Positions 34,326 to 42,297 of a DNA stretch of 64,000 nucleotides are shown piece after piece. The stretch is from Streptomyces echinatus. Lineage in GTDB: Bacteria; Actinomycetota; Actinomycetes; Streptomycetales; Streptomycetaceae. The stretch lies in the NCBI RefSeq assembly GCF_014203595.1, contig NZ_JACHJK010000009.1, forward strand, positions 124,001 to 188,000, written 5' to 3'. The stretch's first letter is position 1, and each line of letters begins with the position of its first letter. A model generated the notes under the pieces. That model was given only the letters and a program-made list of their open reading frames with translations. It had not been told where the DNA came from and made no database searches. The translations under genes were made by a program, and so were the position numbers.

Positions 34326-36065
34326 TCAGTGCAGGCCGCGTCCCGTCTCCAGCACCTCCCGTGCCTGGGTCACCAGGCCCTCCGCGCCGCAGGCGCGGGC
34401 GAGGTCCAGGCCCCGGTTGAGTTCCGCGATCGAGCGGGCGGCGATGCCGTACTCGACGCGGGCCGCCGCGTGTTCGTACTGGCAGGGCGACGCCTCCAGA
34501 TAGGTGACGGCCCGCGCGGCGAGCTGCACCGCGCGCTGCCCCGTCTCCAGGGCGGCGGCGCAGCGCAGGGCCTCGCCGATGGCGGTGTCCGTGCCGAACC
34601 GCTCGGCCTGCCGGCGGGCGTCGGCCGCGAGCTGGGCGGCGCGGGCGGGGTCCTGCCCGGCGAGGGCCTTGGCGAGGTCGATGGACCAGGGCGCGAGGAC
34701 CGGATTGTGGCCGCCACGGGAGCCGGCGGTCTTCTCCGCGGCCTCCAGTTCGTTGACGCCCTCCTCGGTGCGGCCGACGGCGAGCAGCAGCCGGCCGCGC
34801 ACGGAGCGGATGTCGGGCAGCACGATGGTGGACGGGTACGGCGGCGCGAAACCGTACTGTTCGGCGACCGACCAGGCCTCCTCGACCCGCCCCCTGGCCA
34901 GCAGCGTGTCGACCAGACCGCAGGTGGAGGACCAGTAGAGCGGCAGACGGCGGCCGACGCGTTCGGCGAGGACCAGGCCCTCGCGCAGAGTGGACTCGGC
35001 GTCGCGCAGCCGGCCCTGTCTGCGGTAGGCGAGCCCGAGGAAGGCGTTGGCCAGGGAGAGGTGGCCGCCGCGCCAGCCGGCCGTGGTGTAGACGCGCCGG
35101 GCCTCGGCGAACAGGCTCTCCGCGCGGTCGAGCCGGTCGGCGTAGGCGTATGCGCTGCCGAGCATCATCAGCAGCTCCATGCCCCACTCGGGGTCGGTCC
35201 AGCCGAGGCCGGGCGCGAGGCGGCCGTTGACGAGGGCGCGGTCGCACAGTTCGATGACGACGTCGGCGCTCTCGCCGTGGGTCATGGCGTCGAAGCCGCG
35301 CAGGATCAGCAGGGCGCGCTCGGCGTTGTCGCGTCCCGCGCAGGTGCTCGCCAGCTCGGCCAGGCGCCGGGAACGGGCCGGGGAGACGGTCTCGCCGTGG
35401 ATGCCCTCCCACATGAACTGGAAGGCCTGCAGCCGCATCCGGACGGGACCCGCCTCGTGCCGGGCGGCCTCGGCCTCGACCGTGCGGACGGCCTCCTCCA
35501 GCTGATCGTTGTGGAGCAGCGCCTGGGAGAGGCGGACGACGGCGTCGACCCGGTCGTCCACGTCGAGACCGCGCATGCCGAGCGCGCTCTGCAGCTGGTC
35601 GATGGTGACCGCGGGGTTGGTCAGCAGGGTGGCGCAGCCCAGTTCGTACAGGACGTGCGCGTGCACCTCGGGGCGGGGCGGTTCCTCCAGCGCGCGTTCC
35701 AGGCAGCGGCGGGCGGCGTCCGGCGCGCCGACGGCGAGGTGTTCGCGGGCGGCTTCGCGCAGCTGCTCGACGAGTTCCTCGTCGTCGTCCGGGTGCACTT
35801 TCAGCAGGTGCCGCGCGGCCTCGGCGGCACCGCGGCCCAGCTCGGTGATGATCTGCGCGGCGACGCCGTGCATGGCGGTGCACACGCCGGGCGGGATGGA
35901 GTTGTAGACGGCGGTGGCGATGAGCGGGTGGACGAACTCCAGCTCGACGTCGCCCCGTTCGGTGCCGCCGGCCGGGTCGGGCTCGGTGAGGATCCGGGCG
36001 TCGCAGAGGAGTTCGGCGCAATGCCCGGCGAGGTCGTCGTTCATGGTGGCGAGGCGGGCGACCAT
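34326..36065 (-). CDS. C-terminal part of the frameshifted AAA ATPase (TPR-like region)
   Basis: 579-codon frame from an internal ATG at 36065 that has no convincing ribosome site; coding sequence in this frame continues upstream to the frameshift. It contains the end of the STAND winged-helix region (FVHPLIATAVYNSIPPG) and then TPR-like helical repeats (AFLGLAYRRQGRLRDAESTL; LLARGRVEEAWSVAEQYG). No helix-turn-helix follows. Confidence 0.6.
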   Translation of the reverse strand: MVARLATMNDDLAGHCAELLCDARILTEPDPAGGTERGDVELEFVHPLIATAVYNSIPPGVCTAMHGVAAQIITELGRGAAEAARHLLKVHPDDDEELVEQLREAAREHLAVGAPDAARRCLERALEEPPRPEVHAHVLYELGCATLLTNPAVTIDQLQSALGMRGLDVDDRVDAVVRLSQALLHNDQLEEAVRTVEAEAARHEAGPVRMRLQAFQFMWEGIHGETVSPARSRRLAELASTCAGRDNAERALLILRGFDAMTHGESADVVIELCDRALVNGRLAPGLGWTDPEWGMELLMMLGSAYAYADRLDRAESLFAEARRVYTTAGWRGGHLSLANAFLGLAYRRQGRLRDAESTLREGLVLAERVGRRLPLYWSSTCGLVDTLLARGRVEEAWSVAEQYGFAPPYPSTIVLPDIRSVRGRLLLAVGRTEEGVNELEAAEKTAGSRGGHNPVLAPWSIDLAKALAGQDPARAAQLAADARRQAERFGTDTAIGEALRCAAALETGQRAVQLAARAVTYLEASPCQYEHAAARVEYGIAARSIAELNRGLDLARACGAEGLVTQAREVLETGRGLH

Positions 36066-37009
36066 GTCGACGGTGATGCCGGTGCCGAGGATGGCGGCGG
36101 CCCAGGCGAACCGGGTCGCCTCCAGCCCGAGTCCCTTGAGCCGGTCGACGAGTCCGCCGCCGCGGGCCGCGCGGTTGAGCGCGCGCAGTTCCCCGGCCTG
36201 TGCCTCGACCGGGGGAGTTCGCTGTCCTGCACCTTGGCGAGGAGTTCCACGGTGTCGTAGGGGTTGCCGCCGGTGACGGCCCAGACCTCGCGGCAGAACG
36301 CGTCGTCGGCGTGCCTGCCGAGGGTGGCGCGGGTGAGCCCGGCGGTCGCGTCCGGGGTGAGGGCGCTGAGGTTGCTGACGGAGCGGCCCGCGGCCTCGGC
36401 CACGGTGTCGAGCAGCCGGGCGCCGTCGCCGCTGACCTCACCGGGGCGGCGGGTGACCACGACGAGGACGGACACGTCGTCCAGGCGTTCGACGAAGGCG
36501 GCGAGCCAGCGCAGGGTCTCCTGGTCGGACCAGTGGGCGTCGTCGAGGAGCAGCACCAGCGGCCATTCGCGGCGGGCCAGCCGGCGCACCGCGGCGACGA
36601 GTCCGTCGCAGACGTACTGCGGGTCGGCGCTGCCCTCCTGCGGGTCGGCTATGCCGAGGGCGGGGCCGGCGATGTCGTACCAGTCGCCGAGGTACTCGCG
36701 GGCCTCCTCCGGCAGTAAGGACAGCAGGGCCGGCTGGAGCAGCTGCCGTACGACGTGGAACGGGACGGACCTCAGCGTCTCGGCGCCGCGGGCGGACCAG
36801 ACGGCGCAGCCGCGGCGTTCGGCGATGCGGCGGGTCTCGGCCAGCAGCGCGGTCTTGCCCAGTCCCGCCTCGCCGCGGAGGACCAGCAGACTGCCGGCGG
36901 ACGTCTGGTCCGCGCACAGGACGTCGAGTGCCTGTGCGACGGTGGCGATCTCGGCGTCCCGCTCCCACAGGGGAGCCGAGCCGGCCGTCGGGGGCCGTCC
37001 CTCCGTCAT
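36041..37009 (-). CDS. N-terminal part of the frameshifted AAA ATPase
   Basis: 322-codon frame. Residues 1-264 are ATPase sequence (GEAGLGKTALLAETRRIAERR; RREWPLVLLLDDAHWSDQETLRWLAAF; AVTGGNPYDTVELLAKVQDSELP). The remaining 58 residues, after the G-run at 36211-36215, are out-of-frame Ser/Pro/Arg-rich sequence with no family similarity. Starts at ATG 37009. Confidence 0.6.
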   Translation of the reverse strand: MTEGRPPTAGSAPLWERDAEIATVAQALDVLCADQTSAGSLLVLRGEAGLGKTALLAETRRIAERRGCAVWSARGAETLRSVPFHVVRQLLQPALLSLLPEEAREYLGDWYDIAGPALGIADPQEGSADPQYVCDGLVAAVRRLARREWPLVLLLDDAHWSDQETLRWLAAFVERLDDVSVLVVVTRRPGEVSGDGARLLDTVAEAAGRSVSNLSALTPDATAGLTRATLGRHADDAFCREVWAVTGGNPYDTVELLAKVQDSELPRSRHRPGNCARSTARPAAADSSTGSRDSGWRRPGSPGPPPSSAPASPSTWSPASPP

Positions 37010-37507
37010 CCCGATACCTCCCCAGGTCGCCCGAATGACGTACAGACACCGAGCGTAGCCGTCCGGCGGGGCCCGCGGTGGCAGGTCGCGGCAGCTGTTG
37101 CCCGGCCGGGTGAAAGAGGCCGCGGGCAGGCGACACCGCTCCCGGCCCGACCAGCGGACGGAGCGTCAACTGTGCCCGGGGCGGGCCGCCGCGGGCGCTC
37201 CGGGGTGGACGCGAGGAGGGGAGGAACGTCGGGAGGCACCGGAGCGACCGGGGAGCGGGGCGAGACAGGCGGACGGGCGCCCACGGGAAGCGCGGAGCGA
37301 GCCGAGGGCGCCCGCAGGAGGCCTGCGGGGCGGCGCAGGGACAGCCGGCGGGGGCGCGTGCGCCGGTCCGAACGCGTCGCCCGGGAGGCGCGTGCGCGGC
37401 GGTGGGTGGCGGGTCCCGCAGAAAAGGGCGGCAGAAATGTCCGGGTCCGCCCGCTTGGCGGCGGATCCTCTCATCCCGCTTTCACCGTCGCCTCATACGG
37501 TGGGGGC
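37010..37507. other. 498-bp divergent intergenic region
   Basis: Very GC-rich, with Gly/Arg/Pro-type sequence in all frames and no frame with a ribosome site or recognisable protein. It must hold the promoters of the ATPase gene (minus) and the DUF2510 gene (plus). CATACGGT (37494-37501), only a few bases before the ATG at 37508, could be a -10 element of a nearly leaderless transcript. Confidence 0.4.
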
Positions 37508-38584
37508 ATGACGCAGGTGACTCCTCCCGGGTGGTACCCCGACCCCGGGCAGACGAACGACGCTCCGCCCACCGAGCGCTGGTGGGACGGCAGGGCCTGG
37601 ACGGACCAGACCCGCCCCGCCGGCACGGCCGCCGCGTGGGGTTCCCCGGCGCCGTCGCCCCAGCCGGCCGGCCCGTACCCCGCGGCTTCCCCGGGGTACG
37701 GCGCGCACCCGGGGTATCCGGGGTATCCCGCCGTGCCTCCGGCCCGGTCCCGGCGCGGGCTGCGCACGGGCATAGCCGTCGCGGTGGCGGCCGCGGTACT
37801 CACGTGCATAGGGGTCGGCGTGTACGCCCTCTCCAAGGACGACGGCGGCAGCGGCGACCGCGCGGGGGCGGGGCAGGGACCCGGCGACGGTGGCCGGGGC
37901 GGGCCGTTCGGCGGGCCGGGCGGGGGCTCGGGCGGCTCGGGCTCGGGCGGCTCGGGCTCAGGGGGCTCGGGCTCAGGGGGCTCCGGTTCCGGCGGCTCGG
38001 GCGGGTCCGGCGGGGCCTCGCCGTCCCCGGGGCAGTCGCAGGCGCCGAGGTTCGAGGGCGGCGGCTCGGTGCCGGACCCGGTCAACGGCATCAGCCTGCC
38101 GGTGCCGCAGGGCTGGACGGGGGAACTGCTCACCGTCGGCGCGCAGGTGACCTCCGACGACTCCTACAAGTGCCCGGGCAACACGGCCAAGACGTGCACC
38201 GCGGGCGGCGCCTACTCGGCTCCGGCGACGGAGCTGGGCATCAAGAAGGGCACGGCCGAGGAGGTCGCGAAGGCGGACATCGCGGCCAACGCCGAGCAGT
38301 CGTACGGCGACGCGGCCTACGGCAGCATCACCGCGCACCAGGTGCTGGCCTCCGAGGCGGTGACGGTGGCCGGGCAGAAGGGCTACCTGGTGCGCTGGAA
38401 GGCGGTGACCAGCAAGGGCGCCGACGGCTATGTCGAGTCCGTCGCCTTCCCCTCGCCCAACGACCCCGAGCGGATCGTGGTGGTCCGCTTCGGCCTGGAC
38501 GTCGGGCAGAAACTGTCCGTCGTCGACGAGATCCTCAAGGGCATCAAGGTCTCGTCCGGCGGCGGGAACGGCCAGGACGTCTGA
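37508..38584 (+). CDS. DUF2510 membrane-anchored protein with Gly-Ser linker
   Basis: A 358-aa protein starting with a DUF2510 module (PPGWYPDPGQ, ERWWDGRAWTDQTRP), then a Pro/Tyr/Gly-rich stretch and one transmembrane helix (residues about 88-110). A Gly-Ser linker of about 30 residues (repeats of GSGGS) leads to an extracellular domain of about 180 residues (SVPDPVNGISLPVPQGWTGEL...VVRFGLDVGQKLSVVDEILKGIKV). The domain contains a Cys pair in YKCPGNTAKTCTAGG. Function unknown; the layout is common for actinobacterial cell-surface proteins. No enzyme motif seen. Confidence 0.85.
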   Translation: MTQVTPPGWYPDPGQTNDAPPTERWWDGRAWTDQTRPAGTAAAWGSPAPSPQPAGPYPAASPGYGAHPGYPGYPAVPPARSRRGLRTGIAVAVAAAVLTCIGVGVYALSKDDGGSGDRAGAGQGPGDGGRGGPFGGPGGGSGGSGSGGSGSGGSGSGGSGSGGSGGSGGASPSPGQSQAPRFEGGGSVPDPVNGISLPVPQGWTGELLTVGAQVTSDDSYKCPGNTAKTCTAGGAYSAPATELGIKKGTAEEVAKADIAANAEQSYGDAAYGSITAHQVLASEAVTVAGQKGYLVRWKAVTSKGADGYVESVAFPSPNDPERIVVVRFGLDVGQKLSVVDEILKGIKVSSGGGNGQDV

Positions 38585-38610
38585 GACACGGACCGGCCGA
38601 CACACGGATC

Positions 38611-38655
38611 GGCCGGGTGGGACTCCCCTCCGCTCAAGGGGAACCCCACCCGGCC
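38611..38655. terminator. Bidirectional terminator
   Basis: Arms GGCCGGGTGGG (38611-38621) and CCCACCCGGCC (38645-38655) pair perfectly, with an inner CCCCT/AGGGG pairing. Located between the DUF2510 gene and the convergent TetR gene. Confidence 0.75.
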
Positions 38656-38736
38656 GGGGGGTGCGCGCCGCCCCCGTCCCCACGGTGCGGCGCGGCAGGT
38701 CACCGTTCAGTCATCCCGTGAACGGCGGCCTGGGTC

Positions 38737-39351
38737 TCATCTCCGTCCGAGCGCGGGCAGCACGACGGCCTCCACGAAGCGGACCAGGTAGTCGGCGTCG
38801 GCGTACTGGCCGTTGAGCACCGGCCGCACGCGCAGCACGCCGAACATCATGGCGGGGACGTACTCCAGCGCGGGGTGGCCGGCGGGGACCTCGCCGCGGG
38901 CCACGCCCCGGGCGAGCATCTCCTCCAGCGCGGCGATCTCCGGGTGGACGAGCGCCTCGCGCAGCGCCTGGGCCAGTTCCTGGTCCGAGGTCACGGCGTG
39001 CCCCAGCGCCTGCAGCAGCCTGGTGTCCTTGCCGGACCAGTCCCCCGCGGCCCGCGCGGCCTGGCGCAGGTCCTCGGCGAGGGATCCGGTGTCGATGCCG
39101 GCGAACCGCACCCGGCGGCTGGCGCGCAGCGCCGCCGCGACGAACTGCGGCTTGGTCTTCCACTGCCGGTAGAGCGTGGACTTGCTGCACCGGGTGCTGG
39201 CGGCGACGCCCTCCATGGTGACGGAGTCGTAGCCGCACTCGCGGATCTGTTCCAGCACGGCGTCGAAGAACTCCCGCTCACGCTCCGGCGTGATCTTGGA
39301 GCGGCGCGAGGCGGCGACCGTCTCCGGTTCGTCCGAGGCCTGCGACGTCAT
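38737..39351 (-). CDS. TetR family transcriptional regulator
   Basis: A 204-aa TetR repressor. The N-terminal DNA-binding domain has FDAVLEQIRECGYDSVTMEGVA and the recognition helix STRCSKSTLYRQWKTKPQFV. The C-terminal domain (LVHPEIAALEEMLARGVARGEV) is of the TetR_C_11 type often linked to efflux or membrane genes. Start ATG 39351. It is divergent from the PAP2/transporter pair across 192 bp holding a 16-bp-period operator array, so it probably represses both itself and those genes. Confidence 0.92.
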   Translation of the reverse strand: MTSQASDEPETVAASRRSKITPEREREFFDAVLEQIRECGYDSVTMEGVAASTRCSKSTLYRQWKTKPQFVAAALRASRRVRFAGIDTGSLAEDLRQAARAAGDWSGKDTRLLQALGHAVTSDQELAQALREALVHPEIAALEEMLARGVARGEVPAGHPALEYVPAMMFGVLRVRPVLNGQYADADYLVRFVEAVVLPALGRR

Positions 39352-39395
39352 GCGCTGCTTCCCCTCACTCGTGGTGTCTCCAGTGTGGCGCACAT

Positions 39396-39475
39396 CAATC
39401 GATACGCCAGTGTACCGGTACTCGGCCGTATCGGTACACTGGCGTATCGGTACGGCAACGTATCGATGAGTCGCG
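39396..39475. promoter_or_regulatory. Five-unit operator array, 16-bp period
   Basis: Units of GTAYCGGTAC plus 6 nt start at 39412, 39428 and 39444, flanked at the same spacing by degenerate copies CAATCGATAC (39396) and GTATCGATGA (39460). A large perfect dyad also spans it: 18-bp arms 39400-39417 and 39432-39449 (CGGTACACTGGCGTATCG). It lies between the TetR gene and the PAP2 gene and covers the probable promoters. Confidence 0.7.
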
Positions 39476-39543
39476 GTCCTCGTGCCGGGGCTCTGGTGCA
39501 CCCGCACCACACCACGCACCACCGTCAGCGAAGGGGCCGGGGG

Positions 39544-40344
39544 ATGAATGCCCGAACCGAGCCTGCGGAGGCGGAAACCGCACCGGGAGATCCGGCACGC
39601 CCGCCTCTGATACGTGAGTTCCTGCTGGTCGCCGGACTCTTCCTGGTCTACAAACTCGGCCGCCGGCTCGCCGTCGGCCACACCTCGGAAGCGTTCGGCA
39701 ACGCCGGCCGGGTGTGGCACCTGGAGCGGACCGCGCACCTCCCCCACGAGAACGCCGTGCAGTCCGCACTGCTGCACGGCGACACCCTCGTCCATCTGGC
39801 GAACACCTACTACGCGGCCGTCCACTTCCCGGCCACGCTCGCCTTCCTGGTCTGGCTCTACCTGCGCCGGCCCGCGCACTACGTGTGGGCCCGCCGGGTG
39901 CTCGCGGTCGTCACCACCGCCGCCCTGGTCCTGCCGTTCACCTTCCCGCTGGCCCCGCCGCGGATGGTGACCGGGACGGGCCTGGTGGACACGGCCCGGG
40001 TCTACGGCCCGTCCGTGTACGGACCGCCGGCCGGCGACCACCTCTCCAACCAGTTCGCGGCGATGCCCTCGCTGCACTTCGGCTGGGCGCTGATGGTGGC
40101 GATCGGCCTGATCGCCGCCACCCGGTCCCGGTGGCGCCCGCTGTGGCTGCTGCACCCGCTGATCACCCTGCTGGTGATCGTGGGCACCGCGAACCACTAC
40201 TGGCTCGACGCGATCGTCGCGACGGCCATGCTCGGTCTCGCCCTCGCGCTCGTCCATCCGCCGCGCCGCACGGCCGGCACGCCGGGACGCGCCGCCGGCC
40301 TGCCGGTCACCCGCGAGCCCGTCCTGGCGGGAGCGGGCCGATGA
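39544..40344 (+). CDS. PAP2-family membrane phosphatase (inositolphosphotransferase-like)
   Basis: Integral membrane PAP2 protein of 266 aa with about six hydrophobic segments. The phosphatase motifs appear as KLGRRLAVG near the N-terminus (weak first motif), AAMPSLHFGWAL (second, with the catalytic-type His) and NHYWLDAIVATAML (third). The FAAMPSLH form is typical of the AUR1/inositol phosphorylceramide synthase-like branch. It probably removes or transfers a phosphoryl head group of a lipid phosphate. ATG 39544; its stop overlaps the start of the transporter gene (ATGA). Operator array upstream suggests TetR control. Confidence 0.88.
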   Translation: MNARTEPAEAETAPGDPARPPLIREFLLVAGLFLVYKLGRRLAVGHTSEAFGNAGRVWHLERTAHLPHENAVQSALLHGDTLVHLANTYYAAVHFPATLAFLVWLYLRRPAHYVWARRVLAVVTTAALVLPFTFPLAPPRMVTGTGLVDTARVYGPSVYGPPAGDHLSNQFAAMPSLHFGWALMVAIGLIAATRSRWRPLWLLHPLITLLVIVGTANHYWLDAIVATAMLGLALALVHPPRRTAGTPGRAAGLPVTREPVLAGAGR

Positions 40345-41312
40345 GTGCCGCCGCCCTTGCCGCCCTCGCGCTGTCCCTGGTGTCGGCCGTCGCCTACGCG
40401 CTGGCCGCCGTGGCGCAGGAGCGCCTCGCGGCACGCAGCTCCGGGACCGGCCTGCTGCGACTGCTGGGCACCGGCGCCTGGTGGTCGGCGGTCGGGCTGA
40501 ACGCCGCCGCCGCGCTGCTGCACGTCGTCGCCCTGAAGTACGGCCCGCTGACCGTCGTCCAGCCCCTGGGCGCGCTCACCCTGGTCGCGGCCGTGCCGCT
40601 GGGCGCGCGGGCGGCCGGGCGGCGGGTGAGCGCGGTGGAGTGGCGCGGCACGGCGCTCACCCTGCTCGGGCTGGCCGCGCTGCTGGTCACCGCCTCCGGT
40701 CCGGCGCCCGCCCGGGTGCTGTCGCTGACCGGGGCGCTGGCGGTCGCGGGGACGACCGCCGCCGCGATCGGCCTTCTGTCCTGGCCCGGCGCGCGGCCGG
40801 GCCTCAGGCACGCGACCGCGGCCGGCTTCGCCTCCGGGGTCGCCTCCGCGCTCACCCAGACGGTCACCGTGGCGGCCACGGACCGCTCGGGACCGGCCCT
40901 GAGCACCGAGGTGGTCGTGGTCGCCGTACTGGTCGCCGCGTTCGCCGTGGGCGGGCTGCTGCTCTCCCAGACGGCCTACCGCGGGGGTCTCGGCGGCCCG
41001 CTGGCCGTCGTCACGCTCACCAATCCGGTGGCCGCCGCGGTGATCGGCCTCACCCTGCTGGGCCAGGGACTGCGGGGCGGCGCCGGCGGGGTGCTGCTGG
41101 CCCTGGCCGGCGCGGGGCTCGCCGCGTGGGGCGTGCTGCTGCTCACCCGGAGGGCCCCGGAACCCGGCCCCGCGGAGCGGTCCGGGGAGCCGGACGAACG
41201 CGACGAGCACCCGGTGGCGGCGGTGCTGGCGCTGGAGCCGGGGACGGCGACCGCCGAGCCGGCGCTGGTGCCACGGCAGCCGGAACAGCCGGGCCATCTC
41301 ACGGCACTGTGA
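40341..41312 (+). CDS. DMT/EamA-type membrane transporter
   Basis: A 323-aa membrane protein with about ten hydrophobic helices in two halves, typical of drug/metabolite transporters. Examples are AALALSLVSAVAYALAAVAQ at the start and FAVGGLLLSQTAYRGGLGGP in the second half; LKYGPLTVVQPLGALTLVAAVPLG is the conserved EamA-like segment. The last 50 residues are a cytosolic, acidic and Pro-rich tail. It is translationally coupled to the PAP2 gene (ATGA), so the two may act on the same lipid or its precursor. Substrate unknown. Confidence 0.85.
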   Translation: MSAAALAALALSLVSAVAYALAAVAQERLAARSSGTGLLRLLGTGAWWSAVGLNAAAALLHVVALKYGPLTVVQPLGALTLVAAVPLGARAAGRRVSAVEWRGTALTLLGLAALLVTASGPAPARVLSLTGALAVAGTTAAAIGLLSWPGARPGLRHATAAGFASGVASALTQTVTVAATDRSGPALSTEVVVVAVLVAAFAVGGLLLSQTAYRGGLGGPLAVVTLTNPVAAAVIGLTLLGQGLRGGAGGVLLALAGAGLAAWGVLLLTRRAPEPGPAERSGEPDERDEHPVAAVLALEPGTATAEPALVPRQPEQPGHLTAL

Positions 41313-41320
41313 GCACACGG

Positions 41321-41361
41321 CGGCGGCCGGTGGGCGGAGATCCTCCGCGCACCGGCCGCCG
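41321..41361. terminator. Bidirectional terminator
   Basis: Perfect 12-bp arms CGGCGGCCGGTG (41321-41332) and CACCGGCCGCCG (41350-41361), with an inner GCGGAG/CTCCGC stem. Between the transporter and the convergent scramblase-like gene. Confidence 0.75.
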
Positions 41362-41385
41362 TCGTCGTACCGGTCCGGGAGCCGG

Positions 41386-42231
41386 TCAGCCCCAGCCGCG
41401 CGCGTCCTGCTTCAGCGCGGTGTCGACCGTCAGCGCCGTCGCCACCACGAGGCTCAGCAGCGGCTCGGGCAGCTGGTAGTGGATCTGCAGGACGTAGTTG
41501 TCCGCGGTCGTGAACAGCGTCTTGGCGAGGCCTTCCCAGGTCTTGGTGATCCGGGCGACCTCGTTGTCCGCGTGGTCGACGATCGCGAAGTTCCAGGCCC
41601 GCCAGTTCTCCGCCTTGATCGCGCCGACCTGCTGGCCGTTCGCCATCATCGCGAAGTTGATCTTCCCGATCATGTTCTTCTGGACGATCTCGCCGACCGG
41701 CGAGCCGTCCGGGCGGGTCACGATCACCCGGGACTTGAAGATCTTCGCGGGCCGGGTCAGCAGCAGCTGCGGCTGGCCGTAGGCGTCACGGATCTCCAGC
41801 TTGTGGGTGAGGAACTGGTCCAGGCTGGAGACGAAGCGCAGGATCTTGCGCAGCACGCCCTGCCCGACCTGGGTGACCGAGCCGATCTCCCGGCCGCTCT
41901 GATCCATGACCTTGTACTCGTTGGTCAGCTCGATCAGCTTGGCCTTCTGGTTCACCACCAGGACGGGCTCGGTGAACAGGGTGCCGCCGCCGGGGCCGCC
42001 GGCCGCGACACCGGCCTGCTGCTGCACCTGCCGCTGCACCTTGGGGTCGGCGCCCTGCTGCTGCGGGAAGGCGGCCTGCTGGGCCGGGGCCTGCGGCGGA
42101 ACCTGCCCGGCGGCCTGCTGGGCCGGGTTGGTGTGGTCGGTCCACTGCGCGCCGTCCCAGTACCGGAGCGTCTGAGGCGCTCCGTGCGGATCCGGGTACC
42201 AGCCTGCAGGAGTGTTCGATTGCGTGGTCAC
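41386..42231 (-). CDS. DUF2510 plus phospholipid scramblase-like (LURP/Tubby fold) protein
   Basis: A 281-aa protein. Residues 8-32 are a DUF2510 module (PAGWYPDPHG, LRYWDGAQWTDHTNP), then a Gln/Ala/Pro-rich linker. From about residue 85 there is a scramblase-like domain: LFTEPVLVVNQKAKLIELTNEYKV, GREIGSVTQVGQG, FLTHKLEIRDAYGQPQLLLTRP and VGEIVQKNMIGKINFAMM. The final hydrophobic helix LLSLVVATALTVDTALKQ matches the membrane anchor of scramblases. True lipid scrambling is not shown for bacterial members. GTG start at 42231. Second DUF2510 protein within 5 kb. Confidence 0.87.
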   Translation of the reverse strand: MTTQSNTPAGWYPDPHGAPQTLRYWDGAQWTDHTNPAQQAAGQVPPQAPAQQAAFPQQQGADPKVQRQVQQQAGVAAGGPGGGTLFTEPVLVVNQKAKLIELTNEYKVMDQSGREIGSVTQVGQGVLRKILRFVSSLDQFLTHKLEIRDAYGQPQLLLTRPAKIFKSRVIVTRPDGSPVGEIVQKNMIGKINFAMMANGQQVGAIKAENWRAWNFAIVDHADNEVARITKTWEGLAKTLFTTADNYVLQIHYQLPEPLLSLVVATALTVDTALKQDARGWG

Positions 42232-42297
42232 CGGGGCACACTACCTTGATGTGACCGGTACCTGACCAGTCCGCTCGGAACGGTGTTCATCGCCCGT

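Larger units (their letters stand above)
34326..37009 (-). pseudogene. Frameshifted LuxR-type (LAL/MalT-like) AAA ATPase, lacking the HTH end
   Basis: One ancestral gene of about 894 codons broken by a -1 frameshift in a run of five G (36211-36215, C-run in the sense strand). Restoring one base reads smoothly as ...DSELPPVEAQAGELRALNRAARG... into the downstream frame. The N-terminal STAND/AAA ATPase has Walker A GEAGLGKTALL and Walker B LVLLLDDAHWSDQ; the C-terminal two thirds are helical repeats. LAL regulators normally end in a LuxR helix-turn-helix, but this protein ends REVLETGRGLH without one, so it may never have bound DNA itself. The shift may be a sequencing error in a homopolymer. 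Confidence 0.7.

Noticed and set aside
34311..36260. 649-codon plus-strand frame opposite the ATPase repeat region
   Set aside because: Low-complexity Gly/Ala/Val/Asp composition and no ribosome site; an antisense shadow.
34326..37009. Annotation as an intact LuxR-family transcriptional activator
   Set aside because: The frame is broken at 36211-36215 and no LuxR helix-turn-helix is encoded at the end.
39396..39475. Possible CRISPR array from the 16-bp periodic repeats
   Set aside because: Units are palindromic, only 16 bp long and without distinct spacers; an operator array explains them.
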